The notes under the pieces were generated by a model. The model had not been told where the DNA came from, ran no database searches, and worked only from the letters and a program-made list of their open reading frames with translations. A program made the position numbers and the translations under genes. This document shows positions 17,645-25,079 of a stretch of 64,000 bases of DNA, piece after piece. Numbering within the stretch: the first letter of the stretch is position 1; each line of letters starts with the position of its first letter. This stretch comes from Mesorhizobium sp. 1M-11 (GTDB lineage Bacteria > Pseudomonadota > Alphaproteobacteria > Rhizobiales > Rhizobiaceae): NCBI RefSeq assembly GCF_001303895.1, contig NZ_LJSD01000075.1, positions 255,501 through 319,500 of the forward strand. Reading direction: 5' to 3'.

Positions 17645-18226
17645 CTATAGCTGCTGGGTAAACCGCCGCAACCCGCTCTCTGTCAGGATTTCGGGGATGA
17701 CCACGTCGTGCGGTTCGTCGGGCACTTCGGGCACCTCCTGGCAGTCGAAGGCGATGCCGATCAGGCGCGGTTGCCTGCCGGTGTCCTGCAGCCTGGCGAT
17801 AGCCCGGTCATAGTAGCCGGCGCCATAGCCGATCCGGTGGCCGCGAGGATCGAAAGCGGCAAGCGGGATCAGCATGATGTCCGGGTCCAGAACTTCGGCT
17901 TCCTCGGCGGGGCCATGCGTGCCGTAGCCCATCTCGACCAGCGGCGCGCCACGCACCAGCTCGCGAAAGACGATCGTGGTTTTGTCTAGGATTGCGGGCA
18001 GGCACAGACGCGCACCGTGTTCGCGCAGCGCAAACATCATTGGTCGCACATCGACCTCCGAGCGCATTGGCCAGAAACCGGAAACAATCGCCCGCGGCTC
18101 GAATGAAACATTGTCACGCGCGGTCTCTGCCATCTCCAGCGAAGCCTCGATGCGCCAGAATGGATCGAGCGCGTCGCGGCGTGCCAGCGCTTCCTTGCGC
18201 AGTTGTTTCTTGCGTTCCTTGTGCAT
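17645..18226 (-). CDS. 5-formyltetrahydrofolate cyclo-ligase
   Basis: 193 residues. Converts 5-formyl-THF to 5,10-methenyl-THF with ATP. Visible are KKQLRKEALARRDAL at the N-terminus, LIPLAAFDPRGHRIGYGAGYYDRAIA (substrate/ATP motif) and a C-terminal PHDVVIPEI. The ATG at 18226 (MHKERKK) fits family length; the frame extends to 18247. Directly downstream of the probable 6S RNA, the arrangement known across proteobacteria. Confidence 0.93.
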   Translation of the reverse strand: MHKERKKQLRKEALARRDALDPFWRIEASLEMAETARDNVSFEPRAIVSGFWPMRSEVDVRPMMFALREHGARLCLPAILDKTTIVFRELVRGAPLVEMGYGTHGPAEEAEVLDPDIMLIPLAAFDPRGHRIGYGAGYYDRAIARLQDTGRQPRLIGIAFDCQEVPEVPDEPHDVVIPEILTESGLRRFTQQL

Positions 18227-18339
18227 GGTGGCGCGCACTCCCGTCAATCGGCGTGGCTATGCCATGGCACGGCACATCGCGCTGTCGCAACGGCGACCTT
18301 CGGACAACGTGGCCTCAACAGGTGAGAGAAGGAGGAAAG

Positions 18340-18498
18340 TGACGATCCACGCAACCGGTGGAGAAGTTGATCCCGGGAACCTACAAAGTAGGTGGGCGCC
18401 ATATGTCCGAACCCACGGGTCCGGTCAGGGACAGCTCCCTTCGAGATCAATAAGGCCCCGGGGAAATGTCTCTCCTGCCGCGAGACGCAGACCGTCGC
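18340..18498 (-). ncRNA. ssrS: Probable 6S RNA
   Basis: Reading the minus strand, the segment contains GGGAGCTGTCCCT, a G+C-rich rod and GGCGCCCACCTACTTTGTAG followed by GTTCCCGGGATCAAC, which resembles the 3' half of alphaproteobacterial 6S RNAs as I remember them. It lies just upstream of, and in the same direction as, the 5-formyl-THF cyclo-ligase gene, the conserved ssrS position. A promoter candidate is CTGGCA, 18 bp, TATATT ending near 18504. Ends are approximate. 6S RNA traps sigma-70 RNA polymerase in an open-promoter-like bubble. Confidence 0.75.
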
Positions 18499-18600
18499 CG
18501 GCAAATATAGAGTGACACCGACCGGCTTGCCAGTGGGCATCGCTGCATTACCCGTCTTTTAGCCAAGCCATCCCCGTGGCTTGCCCCTGCCGCCTCCCGC

Positions 18601-18714
18601 ATTAGAGCGCCGCGCGTCCATTCGGACGCGTAAAGGACGATCTAACACTTTGATTCTGCGCATCGTACTTTCCGAAAATCGATTCCGATTTTCGGGTCGA
18701 TGCGTTAGGGTCGC
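18601..18714 (+). repeat. Dispersed palindromic element, family B copy 1
   Basis: Contains TTAGAGCGCCGCGCGTCC / GGACGCG and CCGAAAATCGATTCCGATTT followed by TCGG. About 80% alike, in inverse orientation, to 40687-40781. It ends 22 bp before the moxR start. Confidence 0.82.
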
Positions 18715-18736
18715 GGCGACGGAACTGGAGTTTTCG

Positions 18737-19576
18737 ATGCGTTTTGAAGGAACATCGGCCTATGTCGCCGACAGGGACCTGATGGTGGCGGTCAACGCCG
18801 CGATCGCGCTGGAGCGACCGCTGCTGGTCAAAGGCGAACCAGGAACCGGCAAGACCGAACTGGCCCGCCAAGTGGCCGCCGGCCTTGGCCTCGATCTCAT
18901 CGAATGGAACGTGAAGTCCACAACCAAGGCGCAGCAAGGCCTTTACGAATATGATGCCGTTTCGCGCCTGCGCGACAGCCAGTTGGGCGATACCCGCTTC
19001 AACGACATCCACAACTACATCAAGCGCGGCAAGCTGTGGGACGCCTTCGCGGCAGGCAAGAAGATCGTGCTTCTGATCGATGAGATCGACAAGGCGGACA
19101 TCGAGTTTCCCAACGACCTGTTGCAGGAACTCGACCGCATGGAATTCTTCGTCTACGAAACCGGCGAGACGATCCGCGCGGCCGTGCGGCCGATCGTCAT
19201 CATCACCTCCAACAACGAGAAGGAATTGCCGGACGCCTTCCTGCGCCGCTGCTTCTTCCATTACATCCGCTTTCCGGATGTCGACACGTTGCACCGCATC
19301 GTCGATGTGCACTATCCCGGTATCAAGCAGAACCTGGTGCGCGCGGCGCTGACCCAGTTCTACGAAATCCGCGAAGTGCCGGGCCTGAAGAAGAAGCCGT
19401 CGACCTCCGAGGCACTCGACTGGATTCGCCTGCTGGTTGCCGACGACGTCTCGCCAGAAGATCTGCGCGCCGATCCGAAGAACGCTCTGCCAAAATTGCA
19501 TGGCGCGCTGCTCAAGAACGAACAGGATGTGCATCTGTTCGAGCGCCTGGCTTTCATGGCCAGACGCCAGGGGTAA
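18737..19576 (+). CDS. MoxR-family AAA+ ATPase
   Basis: 279 residues. Walker A GEPGTGKTELAR (about 35), Walker B VLLIDEIDKAD (about 113), sensor 1 ITSNNEKELPDAFLRRC with the arginine finger. MoxR ATPases act as chaperones with VWA-domain partners, activating enzymes or cofactors. The ATG at 18737 with CTGGAG six bases upstream is chosen; an in-frame extension back to 18581 would run through the dispersed repeat. The matching CoxE-like VWA protein is at 21842, separated here by three unrelated genes. Confidence 0.93.
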   Translation: MRFEGTSAYVADRDLMVAVNAAIALERPLLVKGEPGTGKTELARQVAAGLGLDLIEWNVKSTTKAQQGLYEYDAVSRLRDSQLGDTRFNDIHNYIKRGKLWDAFAAGKKIVLLIDEIDKADIEFPNDLLQELDRMEFFVYETGETIRAAVRPIVIITSNNEKELPDAFLRRCFFHYIRFPDVDTLHRIVDVHYPGIKQNLVRAALTQFYEIREVPGLKKKPSTSEALDWIRLLVADDVSPEDLRADPKNALPKLHGALLKNEQDVHLFERLAFMARRQG

Positions 19577-19731
19577 AAGCGCGACACCCTCGGGACAACG
19601 CAAGGCACAATGAGAGCGCGAATTGGCCCCAAATCAACCCCACTTGGCGCCGAGGGTGAGCTGCCGCACGACGTAAGCACCTGAAGCGGACATGTCATTT
19701 CCCGGTGCAGCAACTGGTGGAAGGAAGTTCC

Positions 19732-19956
19732 ATGAACAAGATGATCTTGATTGCCACGCTGGTGATGAGTTCAAGCATTTATGCCGTTGCCGCGGACTTG
19801 CCGACCCTCGAACCGGCAAGCGAACGCGCCACAATCCCGACCTACACCATATCGCAACTGCCGAAGTCCGGTCAGACGAGCATTCTTCCCACGCTGACGC
19901 CCGCACACCTCATTACGGAATCAGATGAGCCTCGCCTGCCGACGATTCAGCAGTGA
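19732..19956 (+). CDS. Small secreted protein of unknown function
   Basis: 74 residues with a signal peptide (MNKMILIATLVMSSSIYAVAA) and a short, proline-rich mature part (DLPTLEPASERATIPTYTIS). GGAAGGAAG precedes the ATG at 19732. No domain recognised. Such short mature chains may be unstructured periplasmic peptides. Confidence 0.6.
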   Translation: MNKMILIATLVMSSSIYAVAADLPTLEPASERATIPTYTISQLPKSGQTSILPTLTPAHLITESDEPRLPTIQQ

Positions 19957-20057
19957 CGATTTGATGACTTACCCAATCTGGTGAAAAAACGAGGTTGGGT
20001 AACGGAGTGATGTCTAGCCCGCAACAGTGGGTCGGCATGCTTAACAACGGAAAGCCG

Positions 20058-20087
20058 CCTGCTGTGCCATCGCATTGGCACAGCAGG
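20058..20087. promoter_or_regulatory. 12-bp perfect inverted repeat upstream of GNAT gene
   Basis: CCTGCTGTGCCA, six-base loop, TGGCACAGCAGG. It ends 40 bp before the GNAT start. No T-run follows, so an operator or 5'-leader hairpin is more likely than a terminator. A weaker repeat ACCCAA / TTGGGT lies near 19973-20000. Confidence 0.55.
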
Positions 20088-20127
20088 ACAGGTACAACGG
20101 CCCCCACACCAAAGGGGACCTCGAACC

Positions 20128-20571
20128 ATGACCGTCACCGTCCGCCCGCTTGAACAGTCGGATCACGCCGAATGGCATCGGCTGTGGACCGCCTATCTCA
20201 AATTCTACAACACCGTTCTGCCGGAAGAGACCTATCAGCTCACCTGGAAGCGGCTGTTTACGCCGGGCGAATATGAACCGCGCGGCTTCATCGCTCTCGT
20301 TGATGGCAAGCCGGTCGGCCTCACCCATTACATGTACCATCGCTCCTGCTGGGCCGAGGCCAACAACTGTTATCTGCAGGACCTGTTCGCCGATCCCGAA
20401 ATCCGCGGCAAGGGGGTCGGCACCGCCTTGATCGACGCCGTCAGGCAGGCTGCAAAGGCGGTCGGCGTTGTCAACGTCTACTGGATGACGCACGAAACCA
20501 ACGCCACCGCGCGCAAGCTCTACGACCGCGTGGCGCGCCGTACCGGTTTCATCGAATACGACCTGATGTAA
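20128..20571 (+). CDS. GNAT-family N-acetyltransferase
   Basis: 147 residues with the GNAT fold; acetyl-CoA binding motif A is DLFADPEIRGKGVGTALIDAV (R/Q-x-x-G-x-G/A type), and the C-terminal region HETNATARKLYDRVARRTGFIEYDL is typical. Substrate unknown. Follows a strong inverted repeat at 20058-20087. Confidence 0.9.
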   Translation: MTVTVRPLEQSDHAEWHRLWTAYLKFYNTVLPEETYQLTWKRLFTPGEYEPRGFIALVDGKPVGLTHYMYHRSCWAEANNCYLQDLFADPEIRGKGVGTALIDAVRQAAKAVGVVNVYWMTHETNATARKLYDRVARRTGFIEYDLM

Positions 20572-20612
20572 TCAAGGACAGTCGGCGGGATCGCTTGTGT
20601 CCCGCCGACTCG

Positions 20613-21662
20613 TCAGCTCGACTTGTCGGCGACCCAATCGTGCCAGTCGTCTTCCGAGCCGTGGAAGGCATTGAGATCGATCTTGCCGGCGACGCCATGC
20701 GACAGGCCGGAACCGGAATACTGCCAGAACACCCATTTGCGGCCGGGATAGACCTTCGAAGGGTGCTGTGCCACCGCGCGCAGCCAGAACGGGTAGTTCT
20801 GGAACTCGCCCCTCAGATTGTCGCGGTAGAAGTCGGGGGCGGTGTAAATGATCGGACGCTGGCCATAGTGCCGCTCCAGTCTGTCCATGAACACCTGCAT
20901 CTTCTCCAGCACCCTCTCCCGTGAAGGACGCCGCTTGCAGCTGGATTCGCCGTTCCATTCCACATCGATGACCGGCGGCAACGCACCGGCGACCTTCGGC
21001 ACGTTGCGGATGAACCAGTCGGCCTGTTCGCCGGCGGTGCGGCACCAGTAGAAGAAATGATAGGCGCCACGCCGCAGGCCCGCCTGGCCAGCTTCGCGCC
21101 AGTTCTTCCTGAACATCGGATCGAGATGATCGCCGCCGTCGGTAGCCTTGATATAGGCGAAGTTGGCACCTTGCGTGCGCAGCCTTGCCCAGTCGATGTC
21201 GCCCTGCCAGCGCGAGACGTCGACGCCGTGCACGGCAAGCTGCCTCGGCGAAGTGGCGCGGCCGAAATTGATCGGCTTGGCATCACGGAAGCGACGGGCA
21301 TAGACGTCGCCGCGCACGATCGCCGCCTTGCGGATCGTCGGCTTTTCCGCTGGAGCCAATATCGCCGGCTTCGCTGCGGGCAAGGGCATGGCCGGCATGT
21401 TGGGCTGGGACCCCGCGAAAGATTCAACCTCGGGAATGGATGCTTCCGGAACAGGCGCCGCCATCGCCATTTGTGGAGCCGGCGCTTCGCGCAGTTCGGA
21501 CCTGATATCGGCGGTCGGCACCGGGCTGTTAGGCCGGGCGATCGAACTGGTCGTCTCGGAGGACGGCCCTGGCGACAGGACTTCATCCATGCCGGAGCTG
21601 GAAGCGCAGCCGGCGAGCGCCGCGCAGGCAAGCAGAATTGCCGACACCGTGGTGAAACGCAT
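20613..21662 (-). CDS. GH25-family lysozyme-like lipoprotein
   Basis: 349 residues. A lipoprotein signal ends in LAGCASSS (lipobox, Cys about 20), then a Pro/Ala/Ser-rich linker to about residue 130, then a GH25 muramidase domain: HGVDVSRWQGDIDWARL with the catalytic Asp, FAYIKATDGG, VIDVEWNG, and FWQYSGSG near the end. GH25 enzymes cleave MurNAc-GlcNAc bonds in peptidoglycan. Start at the ATG at 21662; an upstream in-frame extension to 21722 would spoil the signal peptide. Probably anchored to a periplasm-facing membrane leaflet and involved in wall remodelling. Confidence 0.92.
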   Translation of the reverse strand: MRFTTVSAILLACAALAGCASSSGMDEVLSPGPSSETTSSIARPNSPVPTADIRSELREAPAPQMAMAAPVPEASIPEVESFAGSQPNMPAMPLPAAKPAILAPAEKPTIRKAAIVRGDVYARRFRDAKPINFGRATSPRQLAVHGVDVSRWQGDIDWARLRTQGANFAYIKATDGGDHLDPMFRKNWREAGQAGLRRGAYHFFYWCRTAGEQADWFIRNVPKVAGALPPVIDVEWNGESSCKRRPSRERVLEKMQVFMDRLERHYGQRPIIYTAPDFYRDNLRGEFQNYPFWLRAVAQHPSKVYPGRKWVFWQYSGSGLSHGVAGKIDLNAFHGSEDDWHDWVADKSS

Positions 21663-21841
21663 GTGAACCCGTACGCAAAAACAAGAACCGGAGACGGGCA
21701 CCGATACCAAAACTCCCGCCAAGGGAATTGCTAACGGGAAATTACCAAAAAAGGCTGAATCTTATTTTTACCATGACTGTGGCAAGGCGGCAGTGTCTAC
21801 CCGCCCTTGCCACTCCGCCCTGGCCGACGCACATTGGCGCC

Positions 21842-23032
21842 ATGTTCATCCCGTTTTTCCTCGAACTGAAGGCCGCCAAGGTTCCCGTCTCGCTTCGGGA
21901 ATACCTGACTTTGCTCGAAAGCCTGGAAGCTGATCTCGTCAGCTATGACGTTGAGGGTTTCTATTATCTCGCCCGCGCTACTCTGGTGAAGGACGAGCGC
22001 CACATCGACCGTTTCGACCAAGTCTTCTCGCATTATTTCAAGGGCGTGGAGGCGGTCTCGGGTGAAGGCGGCGTCGATGTTGCGGCGCTGCCGGAGGAAT
22101 GGCTGCGCCGGCTGGCCGAAAAGACACTCACTGAAGAGGAAAAGAAGCTGGTCGAAGCGCTGGGCGGCTTCGAAAAGCTGATGGAAACGCTGAGGCAGCG
22201 GCTGGAGGAGCAGAAGGGCCGCCACCAGGGTGGTTCGAAATGGATCGGCACGGCCGGCACCTCGCCCTTCGGAGCCTATGGCTATAATCCCGAAGGCGTG
22301 CGCATCGGCCAGGCGGAAAGCCGCAACCGCCGCGCCGTCAAAGTCTGGGACAAGCGCGAGTTCAGGAATTTCGACGATTCCATTGAGCTCGGTACGCGCA
22401 ACATCAAGGTGGCACTGAAGCGCCTGCGCCGCTGGGTGCGCGAGGGCGCAGAGGAGGAACTGGACCTCCCCGGCACCATCCACGCCACAGCCGAGCATGG
22501 CTATCTCGATGTGCAGACCCGACCCGAGCGGCGCAATGCCGTGAAGCTTCTGATGTTCTTCGATGTCGGCGGCTCGATGGACGACCACATCAAAGTGGTG
22601 GAAGAATTGTTCTCTGCGGCCCGTGCGGAATTCCGCCAGCTGGAATATTTCTACTTCCACAACTGCCTTTATGAAGACGTCTGGAAGGACAACCGCCGCC
22701 GCTACACCGAGAAGATCCCGACCTTCGACGTGCTGCATAAATACGGTCACGACTACAAGGTGATCTTTGTCGGCGACGCCTCGATGAGCCCCTATGAAAT
22801 CGTCTCCCCAGGCGGCGCGGTCGAACACTGGAACAAGGAGGCCGGCGTCTCCTGGCTGCAGCGCGTGCTCAACCAGTGGCCGAACGCGGTCTGGCTCAAC
22901 CCGACCCGCGAGCAGCACTGGGGCTACACGCATTCCATCGGCATGATCCACGACATCTTCAGCGGCCGCATGTATCCGCTGACATTGAACGGCCTGGAAA
23001 CCGCGACGAAGCAACTGTCGCGAAAGCACTGA
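21842..23032 (+). CDS. CoxE-like VWA-domain protein
   Basis: 396 residues. N-terminal FFLELKAAKVPVSLREYLTLLESLE is the CoxE/VWA-associated domain, followed by a charged helical region (about 80-130) and a C-terminal VWA domain with DVGGSMDDH as the metal-adhesion site (first Ser of the DxSxS motif replaced by Gly). It is expected to work with the MoxR ATPase at 18737. Start at 21842, where homologues begin; the frame extends to 21728. A terminator follows the convergent CarD gene. Confidence 0.88.
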   Translation: MFIPFFLELKAAKVPVSLREYLTLLESLEADLVSYDVEGFYYLARATLVKDERHIDRFDQVFSHYFKGVEAVSGEGGVDVAALPEEWLRRLAEKTLTEEEKKLVEALGGFEKLMETLRQRLEEQKGRHQGGSKWIGTAGTSPFGAYGYNPEGVRIGQAESRNRRAVKVWDKREFRNFDDSIELGTRNIKVALKRLRRWVREGAEEELDLPGTIHATAEHGYLDVQTRPERRNAVKLLMFFDVGGSMDDHIKVVEELFSAARAEFRQLEYFYFHNCLYEDVWKDNRRRYTEKIPTFDVLHKYGHDYKVIFVGDASMSPYEIVSPGGAVEHWNKEAGVSWLQRVLNQWPNAVWLNPTREQHWGYTHSIGMIHDIFSGRMYPLTLNGLETATKQLSRKH

Positions 23033-23074
23033 AAGCGCCTTCTCTCTTTAGAAAAAAGGGCGACCACCCAACAA

Positions 23075-23103
23075 AAAACCCGGCCGAAGCGGCCGGGTTT
23101 TCG
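23075..23103. terminator. Bidirectional terminator between VWA gene and carD
   Basis: AACCCGGCCG / CGGCCGGGTT hairpin. On the minus strand a run of six T follows, serving carD; on the plus strand TTTTC follows. Confidence 0.85.
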
Positions 23104-23124
23104 TAACTCAGAGAAGAAGACCAA

Positions 23125-23709
23125 TCAGGCAGCTTCTTCCTGCTCGGTTTCTTCATTGTCGGCCTTGGCGCCACGCTTGGGGCCTTTGTTGAGGTTGACC
23201 TCGATCAGGCGCACTGCTTCGGTTTCCGACATGCGGTTCACCGCAGCGATCTCGCGGGCCATGCGATCGAGTGCCGCTTCATAAAGCTGGCGCTCGGAAT
23301 AAGACTGCTCTGGCTGGTTCTCAGCGCGGTAGAGATCGCGCACGACTTCCGAGATCGAGATCAGGTCGCCGGAATTGATCTTTGCATCGTATTCCTGGGC
23401 GCGGCGCGACCACATGGTGCGCTTCACGCGAGCACGGCCCTGCACGACCTTCAGCGCACGATCGACATAGTCGGTCTCTGAGAGCTTGCGCATACCGATC
23501 GACGTTGCCTTGGCGACCGGCACCTTCAGGCGCATCTTGTCCTTCTGGAAATCGATGACGAACAGCTCCAACTTGTGACCCGCCACCTCTTGCTCGTCGA
23601 TCGAGACAATCTGGCCGACGCCATGCGCCGGGTACACGATGAACTCACCGGTCTTGAAACCGTGACGGGCTGCGGATGCGGACTTCTTCTGCGGGGTTGT
23701 CGTTGCCAT
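23125..23709 (-). CDS. CarD/CdnL-family RNA polymerase-binding regulator
   Basis: 194 residues. N-terminal RNAP-interaction domain (FKTGEFIVYPAHGVGQIVSIDEQEVAG, about 18-80) and a helical C-terminal DNA-contact region (WSRRAQEYDAKINSGDLISISEVVRDL), ending in an acidic tail. Members bind the RNA polymerase beta subunit and stabilise open complexes at housekeeping promoters. AAGGAG lies before the ATG at 23709. Position upstream of fdxA is conserved in Rhizobiales. Confidence 0.94.
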   Translation of the reverse strand: MATTTPQKKSASAARHGFKTGEFIVYPAHGVGQIVSIDEQEVAGHKLELFVIDFQKDKMRLKVPVAKATSIGMRKLSETDYVDRALKVVQGRARVKRTMWSRRAQEYDAKINSGDLISISEVVRDLYRAENQPEQSYSERQLYEAALDRMAREIAAVNRMSETEAVRLIEVNLNKGPKRGAKADNEETEQEEAA

Positions 23710-24073
23710 TACGCCCTGAACTCCTTGTTGTGACGCCGGCAGGCCTCTGCCGACAGAACTGGGGCTGCCGGATCAGGTCCAGCTTGGAATGCCACACAAC
23801 AAGCGAAATCCTCCGGAAAAAAGCCCGTGCCGGCCAATCGCAAAAAGCGTTCGCCTGGCCCAGAGTGCTCTGGTCCGGAAATTGGAATTCACCTTTCGAT
23901 GATTAGGGGCGTATGCGCCATAAATCGACGTTGTGTCACCGGCATGTTTTTTCCGTGTAACACAAAAACTCGCAAGAATCAAGATTTTGCTGCATACGCG
24001 AAGGACAAGCACTACCCTGCCTGTCAAGACGGTTAGCACAATCCTGCTGTTACAGTTGGCCTGTCTTGAACCG
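23710..24073. other. carD upstream region
   Basis: No gene seen in 364 bp. It holds a 14-bp dyad CCAGAG-TG-CTCTGG at 23860-23873 and GTGTCAC...GTGTAACAC spaced halves near 23930-23962. Probably the carD promoter region plus the end of the fdxA transcript. Confidence 0.45.
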
Positions 24074-24412
24074 TCAGTCGCCGCCGCCCGGCTCCGCCGA
24101 GAAGTACTTTTCGAACTTCTCCGTCTCACCATCGAACTGCTTGGCGTCGGCCGGCGCGTCCTTCTTGGTGGTGATGTTAGGCCATTTCTCGGCGTACTCG
24201 GTATTGACCTGCAGCCATTTGTCGAGGCCAGGCTCGGTGTCCGGCTTGATCGCGTCGGCAGGACATTCCGGCTCGCATACACCGCAGTCGATGCACTCGT
24301 CCGGATGAATGACGAGCATGTTCTCGCCTTCGTAGAAACAGTCGACCGGACAGACCTCAACGCAGTCCATGTACTTGCATTTGATGCAATTGTCGGTGAC
24401 GAGGTAGGTCAT
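24074..24412 (-). CDS. fdxA: Seven-iron/[3Fe-4S][4Fe-4S] ferredoxin FdxA
   Basis: 112 residues. Cluster ligands CIKCKYMDCVEVCPVDCF and CIDCGVCEPECPADAI are complete, with the usual C-terminal extension (LNxxYAEKWPNIT type). An electron carrier of the cytosol. The start at 24412 with GGAG upstream gives the standard length. A family A repeat lies immediately upstream. Confidence 0.96.
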   Translation of the reverse strand: MTYLVTDNCIKCKYMDCVEVCPVDCFYEGENMLVIHPDECIDCGVCEPECPADAIKPDTEPGLDKWLQVNTEYAEKWPNITTKKDAPADAKQFDGETEKFEKYFSAEPGGGD

Positions 24413-24440
24413 GGCCTGCTCCGGGAAAGTCCCGTTTTGT

Positions 24441-24530
24441 CTAGAGCGTTTCCGTCTTTCACGGAAACGCTCTCACTCTTTGACACAATTCCAGACGGAA
24501 AACCGCTACGCACTTTTCCTGGAATTGCTA
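24441..24530 (-). repeat. Dispersed palindromic element, family A copy 3 (inverted)
   Basis: Hairpin AGAGCGTTTCCGT / ACGGAAACGCTCT (13-bp arms), then AATTCCAGACGGAAAACCG and CACTTTTCCTGGAATTGC. It lies 29 bp upstream of fdxA. Confidence 0.85.
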
Positions 24531-24646
24531 TTGTTGCCGGTCAGGTAACGTCTTTGGCCAACGCTTGCAAGACCGGCTCATTCCAAGGAATTGGCCCAGG
24601 CGGGTTTTGCATTCTAATGGCTACGCCGCAACGGGCCTTTATGCCC

Positions 24647-25033
24647 TCAGTCCTCGTCACGCAGGCGATCCGTTTGCCGCCTCTCCTTCTTGGTCGGGCG
24701 GCCACTGCCGGTGTCGCGCAGCGGCACGATCGCATCCGGCAGCGTTTCCCGCCTGGTCGTCGGCACCGGCGACATATCCTCGTAGAGCGCGCGCGCTTCT
24801 TCAGAAGGGCCGCGCCTGATACCTGGCGCCAGCACTTTCCAGACGAGGATTTGTCCATCGAGCGTGATGGTCAGGACATCTCCGATCTTGACCAGATCGG
24901 ATGCCTGCGCTGCTTTGTCGCGGTTGATGCGCACCCGCCCGGCAATCGCCAGTTTCGCAGCCAGGGACCGCGATTTCACCGCACGCGCGAAGAACAGCCA
25001 CTTGTCGATGCGCTGGCGACCTTCGGCGGCCAT
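24647..25033 (-). CDS. S4-domain RNA-binding protein (Hsp15-like)
   Basis: 128 residues. S4 domain RIDKWLFFARAVKSRSLAAKLAIAGRVRINRDKAAQASDLVKIGD (about 8-60), as in heat-shock protein Hsp15, which binds stalled 50S subunits with nascent chain. The basic C-terminus (GRPTKKERRQTDRL) fits RNA binding. The ATG at 25033 is preferred to a TTG at 25048; the stretch 25031-25050 forms a hairpin (CATTGGCT / AGCCAATG) that covers the start and could affect initiation. Follows the helicase gene by 46 bp. Confidence 0.9.
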   Translation of the reverse strand: MAAEGRQRIDKWLFFARAVKSRSLAAKLAIAGRVRINRDKAAQASDLVKIGDVLTITLDGQILVWKVLAPGIRRGPSEEARALYEDMSPVPTTRRETLPDAIVPLRDTGSGRPTKKERRQTDRLRDED

Positions 25034-25079
25034 TGGCTCAATAGCCAATGCGGCGCGCCGAAAGACGCAAGCGGGCCAT

